A program made the position numbers and the translations under genes. Positions 33,796 through 49,576 of a DNA stretch of 64,000 nt are shown here, piece by piece; within the stretch, counting starts at the first letter, position 1; each line of letters starts with the position of its first letter. Source of the stretch: Archegozetes longisetosus (lineage: Eukaryota > Arthropoda > Arachnida > Sarcoptiformes > Trhypochthoniidae); contig JAEMBT020000004.1 in NCBI GenBank assembly GCA_018873245.2, positions 6,062,573 through 6,126,572 of the forward strand, written 5' to 3'. The notes under the pieces were generated by a model. It saw nothing but the letters and a program-made list of their open reading frames with translations. It did no database searches and was not told the origin of the DNA.

Positions 33796-36099
33796 ATGTC
33801 TGCGTCATATTCAATGCTCAAAAAGTCTTTTCTAATTAAAGATATTTTACATGAAGATCATCAGGAAGAAGAAGAAGAGGAAGAAGAGAATGCAGTCGAG
33901 TGTTTGACATGTTTCGGTTCGCAAACACTTCAATCAAATGATTATTTATTTAAATCTGATGTCTGTCACCCTCTTTGGTCTACAACTTGTGTTCAACAGC
34001 CAAGTAATAACTGGTCATCAGGTAAACCAGCAAACTGTTTATTATTGTTGCGCGCGATTAATTCCTTGCATTATTGTTGAAGCGCTTTACGGAAAGTCTT
34101 CGAGTCTTTACGGTCTGTACTACGCGGCAGTTGCGGGTCATGTGACCGGTGGTCATCACTTGGATGCAGAAGTGAGTGAAGTGAACGAGAGTCCACATCA
34201 ACAGTCAATAGCGCTCAACAGCTCCGGTTCTTCGGATGGAGCCAACTGTGGCCGAAAAGTTCGTCGCAACCGAACGGTTTTCACTGAACTACAACTAATG
34301 GGTCTCGAGAGACGATTCGATAGTCAAAAGTATTTGTCGACTCCTGACCGGTAATACAAACTAAAGTTGTACAGCTATTCATATAATTATTGTGTAATTG
34401 TTTTTTCTGAGTAAGCGCTGAATTGGCGCGCGCCCTCGGCCTAACTCAACTTCAAGTGAAGACTTGGTACCAGAACCGGAGAATGAAATGGAAAAAACAA
34501 GTGCGTCTACTTCTATTGTTGTGCTCGCTCTCAATGTGAATGAGTTTCGCATTTTATGCTTTTTGTGTTCAATGAGTCGTAGGCGCGCGCGATATTAACA
34601 CTTAAACGCTTTCAATGAATGAGTTTTGCATTTGATTTGCATTACAAGTGATTTACCATTTTCTGAACATTAAGTCAACATTTCATTTCATTCGAACGTT
34701 TAGGTCATGCAAAACGGGTGTCCAATACCGCCTACAAAACCAAAAGGTACTTCACTTCTTGTTTATCTAACTATATACGAGACCGGATAAAAAGCATTTG
34801 CCTTTGTGCCTGAAAAGTCCAAAATATCAATTTGAAAATCAAAAATGTCCTAAATTTACCAAGAATAGCATTAACCGATGTTTCATTGACTTAATAATGA
34901 CAAAAAAGTGAAATCACCGTGCTTATTTTGATAGTTATTCTACACTTTTTAAGCACTTTTTCAGGGTTTCATTTTGGATTATTCCATTTCGCCGAATTTC
35001 TTTTCGTCGAACTGCATTTCGCCGAATACCACTTCGCCGAATTGCCAATTTGCCGAATTTATATACAGGTGTACCTATCTATAGATAGGTCGTATAGAGA
35101 AATATAAATTGTGTATTTGATGAAATAAAATTGATTCTACAATAACAGTAACTTAATTTGAGAGAAAAGAGCCATTCAATATTTTCATTGAATTCAGAAA
35201 TCTGAGGGTTTACAAAAAATCTTAAATTTACCTGGTTTTTAAGTCTATACAACATCTTAAAAATAATATAAACAATAAAAATGTCCTGATTTGGGCTAAA
35301 ATTTTGTGATATTTTGTTGAAATATCGAATTCTGTCCGCACTTGGCCTCATCCTGACTACGCACTGCTCTGAAGAGCAAAATATGTGCTGCAACTTATTA
35401 ACAGTGACTGAGAATAATGCTAAAATTCACTCAAATTCGTATTATTAATTGAATCACTCTATTGCAAAAACTTCGTTATAGAACAATAGATCTTACTATT
35501 TTATTTGGTTTAATTTTTTTTTGCTAAGTTATTCACATAAAATAGTTATCAAAATTACGTTTGCTAATAGGAAAGAAGTTTCTATAGGTAGGTGCGCCTG
35601 TATGTAAATTCGGCGAAGTGCAATTCGACGAAATAGGAATTTGGCGAAATGAAGTTCGGCGAAAAGAAATTCAGCGAAATGGCAAATTACCTTCATTTTG
35701 TGCCTTCTATCCGGTTTTTTGTCGATTATTTATCTGTCAAATGTCTACATTTATTGGTAATACAGAGCTAAAGCTTACAAGTTTTCAAGTAAGCTTAAGC
35801 TGACGCAATTGAACTTGTGATTCGACTGAAAAGTAAAAAGTTGACACATAATTCTTGAAATTTTCCTCTCGAGTAATACTTGAAAACTTGAGCTAAGGCT
35901 ATAGCTAAAGAATGTTTATTTTGTATGTCTCCCGGAAGGACGACCGAAGAAGAACTCAATCCCTTCTTTGGGTCTTTTGGATACTTCGGCCCTGATGTCC
36001 GGTCATCCCATCGGTCAACTGGCCATCTCGAGCGGTCAAAAAACGGCTCTCGAAGCAACGATCGCGGCTGCACTGACTGCACAACAGTTCGCGCACTAA
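33796..36099 (+). CDS. BARX1: BARX (BarH-like) homeobox transcription factor
   Basis: Five exons: 33796-34021, 34083-34350, 34416-34500, 34704-34746, 35939-36099; 260 residues. The N-terminus has an eh1-type repressor motif (SFLIKDIL) and an acidic Glu run. The homeodomain begins [20 protein letters not shown], contains [12 protein letters not shown] and ends [16 protein letters not shown], with the Thr-Trp-Tyr helix 3 of BARX. It is followed by the Barx basic region ([15 protein letters not shown]) that is split by a 1.2-kb intron. The final exon ends in an Ala/Thr-rich helix. BARX factors pattern mesenchyme and neural tissue in other animals. BARX1 versus BARX2 cannot be decided in an arthropod. 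Confidence 0.93.
34782..35715. mobile_element. Fold-back element with TTCGCCGAA-repeat arms in the BARX intron
   Basis: Inside the last BARX intron two inverted arms face each other. The left arm (~34966-35085) and right arm (~35581-35690) each hold five to six tandem, slightly varied units of about 15-18 bp with the core TTCGCCGAA, then an inner border AGGTGTACCTATCTAT / ATAGGTAGGTGCGCCT. Outer ends share ACCGGATA(A/G)AA(A/G)GCA (34782 and, inverted, 35715). The 500-bp centre has no long ORF. This architecture is that of FB-type or foldback non-autonomous DNA elements. Borders are approximate; no clear target duplication. Confidence 0.65.
35767..35910. repeat. Short inverted repeat (CAAGTTTTCAAGT arms)
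   Basis: CTTACAAGTTTTCAAGTAAG near 35774-35793 recurs in inverse orientation near 35874-35892 (TAATACTTGAAAACTTGAGC), about 80 bp apart. The arms share an AGCT(C/T)(A/G)AG...TTCAAG theme with the repeat at 14071-14302, so both may belong to one small element family. It ends 29 bp before the last BARX exon. Confidence 0.45.
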
Positions 36100-37023
36100 A
36101 TGCTCAACAATTGAAGCCTTGAACGTAAGGCTTTGGCCAATAATGAAAGTTCCTATAAGTGTCTCGTGATGTCAATAGTAATATTACTGTTTAGCGCAGC
36201 TTCTTCTTTACTATAGCCAAATTAACTGTCTTAGTAATGTATGCATTGCTATTTTCAGTCAGCAGTACTTAAGTAATGGCTTCCTGAGAAATATTTCCAA
36301 TCATTAATATACATGCGAAGTAAGAAATTAAAGTAGAGACAAGCTTGGAAATAGCAATTAAATAAATATGACATAAGCTGTTCACGAAGACCACCCATGG
36401 CAAACAGCAATGCATAGATCGCAAGTCAGTCAATTTCGCTATATTATTGTATCTCTAAATCTTATTTAAATCGATCTCTCGTTAATTAATTCATTACTTT
36501 TTCTAAATAAACGTTAAATAAAGACTTCAAAAAGACTTGAGAAAATGTTTTTTGTGAAAGTTTTTCTCTGACGGAACGCAACTGAAGCGAATCGCGTTTT
36601 TGGTATGAGTTGTAAAACAGCTTTTGGTTTTAGGGAAAAATTCTGTTCAGTTGACGTCAGCCTCTATTGAAAGCAAAGCTGTTCTGTGGCTCTTATGTCA
36701 GAGGGTTCTCTCTGGCAGTCTATTATCTAAAAATGAGCATCTCTTGCATTACAGACGAGTTCACTGTTAGCTGAGATAATCTCTCGCGAATCGATCGAAC
36801 GCTTGTGTTGTTGAACGTCAGTCGTCGGTCTGTGCAGTGGTCCGTCTGTTTAGTACTATTCGTGTCTGATTTTGTCTGCATTATAAGGGCGTGCCATTCA
36901 TTCCCATTCATTCCCATTTCATTCTCTAACTATATCTCTCTTTAAACTAATTTGGCCGAAAATACTCCTAAATATATAATATAAAATTGTATTAAATAAA
37001 GCCTTCATTCATTGATTTGCAAA
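36100..37023. other. Gap between BARX and klingon-like gene
   Basis: 0.9 kb. The part 36560-36940 is less A+T-rich and contains TCAGTC at about 36810, a match to the arthropod initiator; it is the likely promoter/5' UTR of the next gene. A 64-codon minus-strand ORF here looks like chance. Confidence 0.4.
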
Positions 37024-40000
37024 ATGTTCTCAAAGCCACTGCATCTTATAATCGTTGTAATCTTTGGCACATTTCTGGCCAATAGCGGTAAGTCATCTAT
37101 TGATTCTCTCATTAAATGATTAGTAAAGACTAAGATACTTATTATAGGCTCAAAACTCTATTAAAATATTCAATATTTAGAGGCGTTCTTTCTTACAAAA
37201 CGCTTTCGATTCATTTGTCGACACAATTCGTTAATGATTTCAGTTAAAGACAACTTTACGTTTGTCACGTCTTAGTCTTAGTTATGGCAAGAGTTATGGC
37301 CCTGTCCTGCAGCTGCAGCAGCTGACCAAATAAACATAAATGACCCGATAGTTTATATATCCATTTGAGGCTTTCAACAAATTGCGCCTGAATTAAACGT
37401 CGACTAGACTTGGCTTGAAAAACACTCATTAAGTTATTTCTGGCGATGAATTGAGCGCTCGCTCTCTAATAATACTTCCAAATATGCTTTCATTAAAATA
37501 GTTTTTACATTAGTTTTGCTCGCACTTCGAGTGTCGAATGTTTTTACGTAGAAATAGTATAAAAAACACTTAATTATTACAGCCATGTGTTCATACAGAG
37601 AAACACGATATTCATTGCGTGTGAAATGAAGACAACATCGTTTTAAACATTTTTATAAATAAATAAAACCTAACAAACGATCCAATTATTTCAAGTATAA
37701 GCTTATCAAACATTGCACATAAACTGAAATGCACTCAGATTTCTCTCATTTTCACAATTTGTATTTTATTTATGTTACTTGTGCAAAAAGTAGTAAACTT
37801 GTAAACTTTGTTTCTATTTTGGCGCAAAACTGCTCGTCAACGTTAAAACAAACTTTGCTTTAAAGCGCTTCATTAGAATTTAAATCATTCGATTATAAAC
37901 GCTTCAGATCAATTGATTAAGCTCTTTTTTCGTACTTTTATGCCAAATACGTTTTCAAAATATTTATTTTTTTATTCAAGTGTCCCTCAAAAAACTTTCT
38001 TAAATCGGATTTTCTATTATTGAAAGAAATCTTTTGTAAACAATATTTTTCTCACGAGAAATTCCCGAAATATATTTCAAAAGCATTGATCGCATTTGAT
38101 TAAAACAATTTGACTCTTAATACTAGACCAGCGCCTCAAAGTTCTGGGCATAAGTTACGAAAAGAAGTTTTTGAACTCGAATTGAAGTCTACTCTCTTTT
38201 GTCGCTCTAAAAATATCTCAGCTTAAGTTGAGGTCTCGCTCTGTCGCTCTTATTGTTGATCAGATACGATGGAAGGCGATAAACGCCACTTAAAGACCAG
38301 ATCTTAACTCGTTGTCTATTAATTATTTAACAAATAATCATATTTTGAAAGTGATATAAGAGTTTGATTTAGAGCAAAGCATAAGATTCTTGTGGAGACC
38401 ACAAATTGTGTGTTGTATTGTCATAATGCACGCTCTCCTCTGTCTCTATAGGACGTCTCGTTTTCCTCGCGCTCCCCTTCAAAGGCGGACCAAAGCGTAC
38501 AAATTGAGTGAATATAACTATCGCTCTATTATTACCATTGCTATTGAATATCAGTCTATTTATTGTGACTATTATTATTAAGCCTCTCTCACTCTCTCGC
38601 CATTGTCTCCAATTTGTATTTAAATAAAAAGCTCTTAATCAGAATTGGAAACAAATTTCCCAAAAAAGACTCCTATCTATCCATTTGATGATAGGTTTTT
38701 CTTTTAAAAGTCAATTATTATGTCGTTTATTGCACTGCTTAATAAGTTTATTGGCCAGTTAGAGAGTTCGGTAAAATTGAACATGATACTTTTCCCACAC
38801 TTGTATGCTAACTTCAACTGTTTAGTTTAGGTTTTGTGTAATTATGTAGTTTGCTTTCCGAATGTCAGACAATAGATATTCGAATAGTGTTTTTTATTGG
38901 AATAAATTTAGTTCAATATATAATATATTGACCTAAGCTAGGGATAACTTGGTGTCGACCTCAACTACCCCTATATATTAGCACATTGTTGTGTCAACGT
39001 TTTATAGAAGATAAAAATAATAAATATTTAAATCGCTTCTTATATGCCTTCCTCCAATTCGTTCACTTTTTCTGCCATCAATTTAACGAAACATCCTTTT
39101 CATTAATTAATTTATTCACAATTTATGCAAATTCGTTGCCAACAATAACATATCGATTGAGTGCCAAAACCAATGAAGAAAGACGAGACACAACAATATG
39201 ACTAAAACTATTTTTCGCCAACTATTCAATGAGCATTTTGTCTCTTTTCATAAGCAACTTCTTTCAGTTGAATGAGATCGTTTTTCCTCCATTTTTCTCA
39301 TAAATTATTGTGAATTCCTTAGACTTTCGTGAAGGACAAAACGAAATGAATGAAATGTTTCTTTATGTGTTTATTTTTCTGTTTATCAATAAACTTAAAC
39401 AAAACAATTGTTTCATTAGATACAATTTATGAAGAATAGTTTATTTTTCGAACAATTTATGATGCGTTTCAATAAAAGCTTTGCTGCAAATGGTGCCGAA
39501 GTGTAACAATTGGGTCTCATTTGGGTTCTATTCTGGTTCTCAAACTATTTGAATAGAAACGGAAATCCAGTCCTTAATAAGTTGTATTCGCTTTCGCATG
39601 ACTTCTCCCCTAAAAAACGGATCAGATTTCCAAATAATCATTCGATGTCTTCATAAGTTTCGTAACAAATGCCGAATACTGAATAGAAACTTGTTTAACA
39701 TTTGTGTAACCGTTTTTCAAAACATAATGACTGAACATTTGGACAACATTTGGACTATTGTTAGAACGAACAATCGCTTTGGCGCCAAATCGCAATCAAC
39801 TTATTGCTAATTATGATATTTGCAGCTTTCCATTCAGTAATTAGTTTTCATCTCTCAATGCCCTTAAGTGCCGCTTTAAAAAACAAGTTACTATCACTGT
39901 CTTAAGCCTTTGGTTGAATTCTTGTTTCATACCAAAAGTTTTTAAGAAGTATTTAATCATAATTAGGAGAGCAATAAAATGATAAATAGTAAAAGTGATT

Positions 40001-43000
40001 CAAAAGCTTCTCTCAGTTCTTATCTTCTCATTTATAAAAACATTAATTAATGAAAAGAAAATTAAATAAATAAGTCATATCTCAATCTGATATCGACTTC
40101 TCGACAAACTGAAGATTTGTTTCATGTAATTTTGATACAAAATTTCGCATAAATTTAGTTGGAATTGAAGCAACACACTTCAAGGATTTTCTCTGATCGT
40201 TTTGAATTCTGAACAAAGTCTAGACTTTGTCTCAAATCTATTTAAAATGTTTTCTCTTTTAAAATTGTTTTATTGCTTTATTTGTTTTCAAATTCAATTT
40301 ATTTTGAGTTTTAGATGCCATTCAAATCTATTATTGGGTCTCTTTGTGTTCGTCTTTTACACCAGTGATTGGGAAACATGAAAAACTTACAAATTCCATC
40401 CCAGTCCCATTCACTATTTGATTCCAACTCCACTGAAGTTTGAATAGTGCCATCCAATACCTATTTGATAAAAATATTATTTGTTTATGCGCTATTTTAT
40501 TACAGAATAGCAATTGTTAAGTTATGGCTATTGACAGATGACCTTCGTTTTTGCTTTTAATATTAGAATGTTAATTGTACAATCTAAATTCATGAAAAAC
40601 AATCAAATCTTTGTAGCGTTAGATCTCTTGCAGCTGTGAGAAATACCTTATTTCAGCAAAAGTATTGTTGCGAATGTGCCTTAGCATATTCGCAACAGTA
40701 TTACTATTTTGCTATTACAATGTGGTTACGATTTTGCCAATGTAACTAATGATTGTCACTTTAGTAATAAATAATATAATAAGATAGAGCGAAGCACAAT
40801 TCAGTCAAAAATATAAGTTCATTTGTAATTGTATCACTCAAATTCTGCATAATTCTGACACTATTTCGAAATTGAAAGAGTCCTCAATCGCATTCGAACA
40901 ACAGAAAACTCTTCCATTTCAGTATCGTTTACATAGCATTACATTAATTTTATGGAATCCCGAACCATTGCGCGCCTCTCCTTCGGTAGCATCGGCTATG
41001 ATTTGATGCCATTTCTCGGTTATAGAGCAGATTCATCTGACTGGAAAGAATTTGAAGCGACTTGCAACAAAGAGAAGCCGGTTCCCAAAAAAGATACTGA
41101 TTCACAAGTTTTGCCTCTAATAAGGTGTTGTGTGTTAGGCACGTGCCTCTCCTCCCTATAAATGTAACTCTTTTTTGGCTCTATACAAGTATATTAAAAG
41201 TTTTATATCGAAAACATCACTTAAACGCGTTTTATTTAATGTTTTTCATTAAATTTAATTAAAAGATATTTTTATCTCTTATTTCAAAGGCTTTTATTGA
41301 CATTTCAATAAATCATTACTTTTATCTGAATACTCATCACAAGTTTTCTCTCCGCTAATGGTTCACAAAATTCAATACAAATTATGATAATATTGAACGC
41401 GCGCGCATTACATAATAATATAGAATTATTTTCTAACAAATATAGGCTTTCCTTTTCTTACAATTTATAGGAAATCCTTTCCAAAATAATTCGCTAGAAT
41501 GCTTAAAATTGCAAATTGCAATAATTGCAACACTGTAATTATAAATTGTCTAAAGCTAATTATCAATTTTTAAGTTGTTTGTTTGTTTGTTCTCTTAAAA
41601 GTAACCTTAGGACAAGAGCAAGAAAATACACATCAGGAAAAGCCCGCAACAAATAATCCTCGTTTTCTCAGTCAAGGCGTAAGTCTTTTAGAAATATTTA
41701 TAAAACAAATTCAAAAAACTTTATTCAAAATCGAACTCTTCTCATTTAAGGGTGAAATGCAAGTTCCCGAGGGATCGGATTTGGGTATGAATTGACATAT
41801 ATTTGCGTTGTTAGTAGTACTAATGCAACTGTCTATCAAAAGAGTTGGCGTGTGATGTCGAAGATTTAGGAGAATTCGTCATTTTGTGGAGATTTAATCG
41901 AACGCAAGTCTTGTTTGCCGGAAATCTGAGAATAAATCATGACAAGCGATTCCAAAGGGACGATTCGAAAGGATCGCTCGTTATTAAGGGCTTCCAACTG
42001 GAAAACGCCGGCGAATATAAGTGAGAATCACCCCCGTCATCGTAACAATCGTGTTCATTTATTGTATATTAATTCATGTCTTTCGTTTTAGTTGTCAAAT
42101 CAGTACAAATCCTCCCCAGGATATCAACTATGTAATTAAAGTGATCGGTAGGTCATTCAATGTTGCACAATACTACTTCATATTACATAGTCTTCATAAT
42201 CTTTTCATTTAATTAAAGCTCCACCACTAATCAAACAACAACCAGAAAGTGGACAGGTCTGTTTGAAAACCACCATCTTAACATACCTTTCTTATTATAT
42301 CTAATATTATTCTATTAGATTGTGGTCAAAAAGGGCGATCCCTTTAGATTGAGTTGTGATTTAAGTCATTCGCCAGCAGTTGCCACCAAAATCACGTGGA
42401 GAAAAGTCGTAAGTCTTTCAAAATCATAGAAGACTTTTTAATACTATCAATTGCATTTTTCTCTTAAAAGAACGACAAATCATTTAATGGAGGACAAGAA
42501 CTAAATTCTTCAGAATTTTTTGTACCGAAAGCACACAGAAATGACTCTGGAATTTATGAATGTATTGAATGATTATCTGTATATTGAATATTGTTTAACA
42601 ATAACTTATAATCTTTTTCTTATTTTGCTTTCACTTAAAGGTGTCGCCTCCAATCAAATCGGTATTGTATTCAATATATTGTTTTACGATCTATTGTTCA
42701 ATTTATTAATTTATCCCAAGGTGAAACCGTTTCGACTTTTCGCGTTCAAGTCCTATGTAAGTCTTTGTTAATCGCTATAATTATATTTCTTTTATACCTA
42801 TTCCTTATTGTTTAAGATGCACCCGAAGTCGAAGTTGATGAGCCGCTAATACACGCACCTACCGGGCAGTCGGTTGAGATTAGATGCACAATACACGCCG
42901 ACCCATCGGTCAGTTGAGTGTTGTCTATTGACTAAGTCATTTGACGCATTGATTGATTTCAGGCAAATGTGGTTTGGTTTCGAGGGAATGAAAAAATACA

Positions 43001-44716
43001 GCCCGACAACAATCGCATGCTTAGGCGCGAGAATTCAACGGCAACTCTCAAGATAATAAAGGTTTCTCGGGAAGATTATGGTGACTATTCGTGTGTAGCC
43101 AACAATACATTGGGTTCAAGTCCGAAGACTATAGAAGTGACAGGAAGACCGTCGAAACCGCAATTCACTTCGAAACAAGTGGGCGATCAAGAAACAAGGT
43201 TATTAACATTAACGTATTGGCTTAGTTTAGGTTACTGTCAATCAAAACTTAGTCAACAAATCAAATCAGTCAAAATGAACAAACGACAATACATTCTTTT
43301 CTCTCTTTCTGCACAGTTATCAACTGACTTGGACTCTTTACTCCCAAACTTCCATTACGTCTTATGATTTGAGAATCAGAGAAGTAACCACTCGTTCGCT
43401 TATCTCCATCTCTGTCTGTCTTTACTTCTCAACTAATTTCTTATTTGATCTTAAGGCTAATGTGGCGAATGATGAACCAGGAGACTGGAAGCACTTGCAT
43501 ATTGATCCCGATAATGAACAGGAAGGTCCAGAAAGACAACAATCTTTCAATATTGAGGATCTGTCGAAAGACAAAAACTACGAAGTCGACTTAGAGGTCG
43601 AAAATGAGTTCGGGAAAACTAGGTATGCAATCACTTTCTAATGTTCGTTGCTTAATATTCAATCGTTTATTGGTTTTCAGATCGGAAATCTTTTCGTTTG
43701 TCACATCTTCAGGTATTTTTAATTATGACATTACTCCTAATCAATATATTAATGGTTTTTGGCTTTGCTCTTGTTTGCTTTGCCTCCTTTGCATCGCTTT
43801 CCTTTTTTCGTTTATTCGGTGTTTTATTTATTGGTGTTTTAGCCCTAAATACCCCTCAAGTGGTTGACGACATGAATGAACAAAATTTTATAAATTCAAT
43901 GGATTTTACTGGTACGAAGTTTATTGCAAATAGCGTTGGCAAAATGCATGAAAAAATTTTCGGACTTGTATTTTACTGTATTATACCCGTGTTATTATGT
44001 ATAACACGTGCACGATAATCAAATAATCAAAGTCGCACCTGAAAAAGTGCATTTAGGTTTCAATTTTAATTTAATACAGTTCAGAAGCTTAAAATTGTGA
44101 CAAGTTGTGCTACATTTTCAGTCATTTTTTATATTAGTTGTTATTGAGTTCATCTGAAGTTAAACGATGTTATAAAACTTTATTATTCTGGTCTTGTCAG
44201 TCAGTGAAACAATAATTGTTGCGACTTTTATTATTTAATTATTTTACTTTTTCCTAGATTGTTCACATTCATACAATGTATATCTTAGCAACGTTAGGCT
44301 TCTTTCGCTCATTTTAAGATAAACCAACTGTTTGCGAAAAACATTTGGTTAAACTAAACAATAGATGACAGCAATAGAAAAATACACTGACCCACACATG
44401 ACTCATGCAATGTACGTGTATTGTGCTGCACTGTGCATCACGTAATATGTTTGTGCATGTGTATCTCTGCCAACGCTAGTTGTAAATAATCATTTCATTC
44501 ATTCTTTGCCTTTGCATCAAATCAAACTGGTTCTCATAACAAACCTTATTTCTGTTTCCTTTGACTCTTTCCCTAAAAACCATATTTGACTTCTATTTCT
44601 TTTTTCTTTAACTAACAGCTGATCCAAATGGAAGTAAATGTTCATTAAGTGCGAAACTCAAACAAATCTTTTCAATCGGATTAGCTACTCTTTTAATTGC
44701 AAAGTCATTGTTTTGA
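37024..44716 (+). CDS. Klingon-like cell-surface protein (3 Ig + FN3, probably GPI-anchored)
   Basis: Sixteen exons join in phase: 37024-37087, 41602-41678, 41751-41784, 41843-42020, 42092-42147, 42219-42256, 42319-42408, 42471-42561, 42641-42661, 42721-42756, 42817-42908, 42963-43198, 43317-43383, 43456-43622, 43681-43712, 44619-44716; 458 residues. Exon 1 is a signal peptide (LHLIIVVIFGTFLANS) followed by a 4.5-kb intron. Three Ig domains show the usual Cys...Trp...D-x-G-x-Y-x-C pattern (ENAGEYNC, RNDSGIYEC, REDYGDYSC), then one FN3 (YQLTWTLYS, KNYEVDLEVENEFGKT). The end (SLSAKLKQIFSIGLATLLIAKSLF) is a hydrophobic tail without cytoplasmic part, as for GPI anchoring. Domain order matches Drosophila Klingon, a homophilic adhesion molecule in neurons and photoreceptors. 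Exon 9 is a 21-bp microexon. Confidence 0.87.
40952..41161 (+). CDS. Uncharacterised small ORF inside the klingon-like first intron
   Basis: A 69-codon ATG ORF lies on the host strand, less A+T-rich than the intron around it and with protein-like composition (GSIGYDLMPFLGYRADSSDW, then a Lys/Glu stretch, ending RCCVLGTCLSSL). An acceptor-like TTCCATTTCAG lies just upstream at 40911-40921. It might be an alternative exon, a nested small gene for a short peptide, or chance. I do not recognise the family, and there is no evident signal peptide. Confidence 0.3.
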   Translation: MESRTIARLSFGSIGYDLMPFLGYRADSSDWKEFEATCNKEKPVPKKDTDSQVLPLIRCCVLGTCLSSL

Positions 44717-46745
44717 TTGAAAGGAACTTTCTGTTTGTAAAAAGTGAATGGGTGTACATAAGTGAAAGGAGACCGTTTTTAGCAAACCTTAAGTGCTATC
44801 AAGTTTTGGATTTTATGGATTATTTCGAGATTATCTGAGATTTTGTTCAGTTTTCTCTCGTTCACGATTATTGACTGCATTTTTGGCTCATTTTCTCTAA
44901 AAACATTCCTTTGAAGAACAGTCAAAAGATAAGCACAAAAACAGATGAAAGGATTTGTGCCTTTTAACGGAATCTCAGACAAATATGTAGATTGAAAATA
45001 AGTTGACTTCAGCTTTAAATTGTTTTCATCATAATAAAGAGTTTAAGTATATGTCAAAGAGATATTGAGTATTATTTGACTGATTAGCTTGACTTTTAAC
45101 TCGATAGTACTTTAGTTGTAATCAGAAAGACTTAATATTTCCTGACTAAGTAGTTTATGACTATTTGATTGGAGGTAAGGACTATTTTATACTTTGAATA
45201 CTAGTCATTTTAATCAACTCATAGTCATTTAGATAAGAAATCATTGGTCGGGTCAGTGCTATTTGAATTAGACTTTGACACTCTAAAGACGATGTACTGT
45301 ATTCATATCTTCGTGAGAACTCTATATCAGTCAGTACCGTCTGAACAAAGTTCTACTTGTAATCCTATCTCAAGCAACCGTCTGATGATCTGCGACTTGT
45401 CTATTGATTTCAAGTTAAGCCTTTGTATCAGATAATTGGGATCACTTTGACGCACACTTAGCTCTTGTAAAACATCATGTTTTTGCTGAACTCAACTTTT
45501 CGTTAATCTATGTATGTAAATAAGTTACAAATTAGTAGTCAACGCTTAATCTATGCTTTAATCAACTATTTTATACTTTAGTAATAAGTTATTTGAAATA
45601 GTTTTGAGATAAAATTCTTTTCTAGAACTTGTGTAAACTTCAGACTCCTGCCAATAATTGTTGTAAAAATTTGTAATTTTTCTATAAAAGCCAAAGAAAT
45701 GATTCATTTATTATTTAAACTGAATTCCATTAAAATAATAATTTAAAAGTTTGATGCTCATTATTTAATTGAGTTATGACATAAATGATTCATCTGTTGA
45801 TAGGATAACATGTTTTCCCAAAGTGACGTTAGATTTGCGTACAAATATTGCGTAATGTTTACTATAAATAGTTTTTCTATTCATTTTTCTCCTCCATCCC
45901 TATCGTCATACGATTCCATTAATCGTGTAAACAAAAATTGAATCAACCTTTCAGTTATTATTAGATAAGGCAAGGGATTAATAACAGAGATAAAAAAGCG
46001 AGACTAAACAATAAATGAAAATCATGTCATAATTTGAATATGAGGTGATATTAGGCTGCAATAACTTGTAATCATAACATTTCTTATCAGTCAACTATGA
46101 GACCATTTATTGCACTTCTAAACTGTTTATTCATCACAAATTAACTTTTCTTAACAACTCAGATTACCTTTTATTTGACTCAATTATTTCATTAGAAATA
46201 CAGAATCTACATTTAATTAGAAAAATTATTCACAAGTTTTCAGATTACTTCCTCAATACTTCCGCAACTTTAGCAATAATTTGCACAAATTTTTCACTTT
46301 CTATTTAGAATTTTCTTGTTTTACCATTTTTAAAAATAACCAAATAAAATAAAAACCAAAACAAAAACAAAATAAACTTGTTCTGTCAAGGTTTATCTTT
46401 AACACAACTTCAAAATCATTAATAGACGCATATTATTAAAGGAGAAAGATTAATCAAAAGTTAATCTAAAGTTAATCATCGATTGAAATGAGTGAATATT
46501 TGTGTACAGTGGCATTGAGTCAATGTGTGAGTTGCCAATGAATCACAAGAGAGTGGTGTGACTTTCTTCTCGACCAATGGCAGTGAGAGACGTATTTATC
46601 TCCTCTAGTACTCTACTCTAACGAGTTACATTCAGTTAGACTCTTGTTATTTCACCTCTGGATTCTTTCCATTAAAGTCTAATTTAAATTTCAAATTTAA
46701 ACTTAGCTTCAATCTAAATCAGACCAAATTGATTAAGAAACCAAA
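44717..46745. other. Intergenic region, 2 kb
   Basis: 3' UTR of the klingon-like gene and promoter region of ACSL. ORFs at 44638-44838 and 45244-45435 are readings of the terminal exon's other frame or chance. Nothing else recognised. Confidence 0.5.
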
Positions 46746-49476
<2,731 letters not shown>

Positions 49477-49576
49477 ATATGATTTTAGTATAATGTACAT
49501 AATTTTTAGTTCTAATTAACTAATTGTTTTATTGTGAAATGATTCTCATTGTAAATTAATTCAGTAATAAAAGATT

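Noticed and set aside
36723..36917. 64-codon minus-strand ORF upstream of the klingon-like gene
   Set aside because: Falls in the probable 5' UTR/promoter and contains CATTCATTCC repeats; no coding signature.
43698..44018. 106-codon ORF with hydrophobic stretch after the FN3 exon
   Set aside because: It lies in a different frame from the host protein and in the T-rich last intron; only the in-phase read-through frame is reported as a finding.
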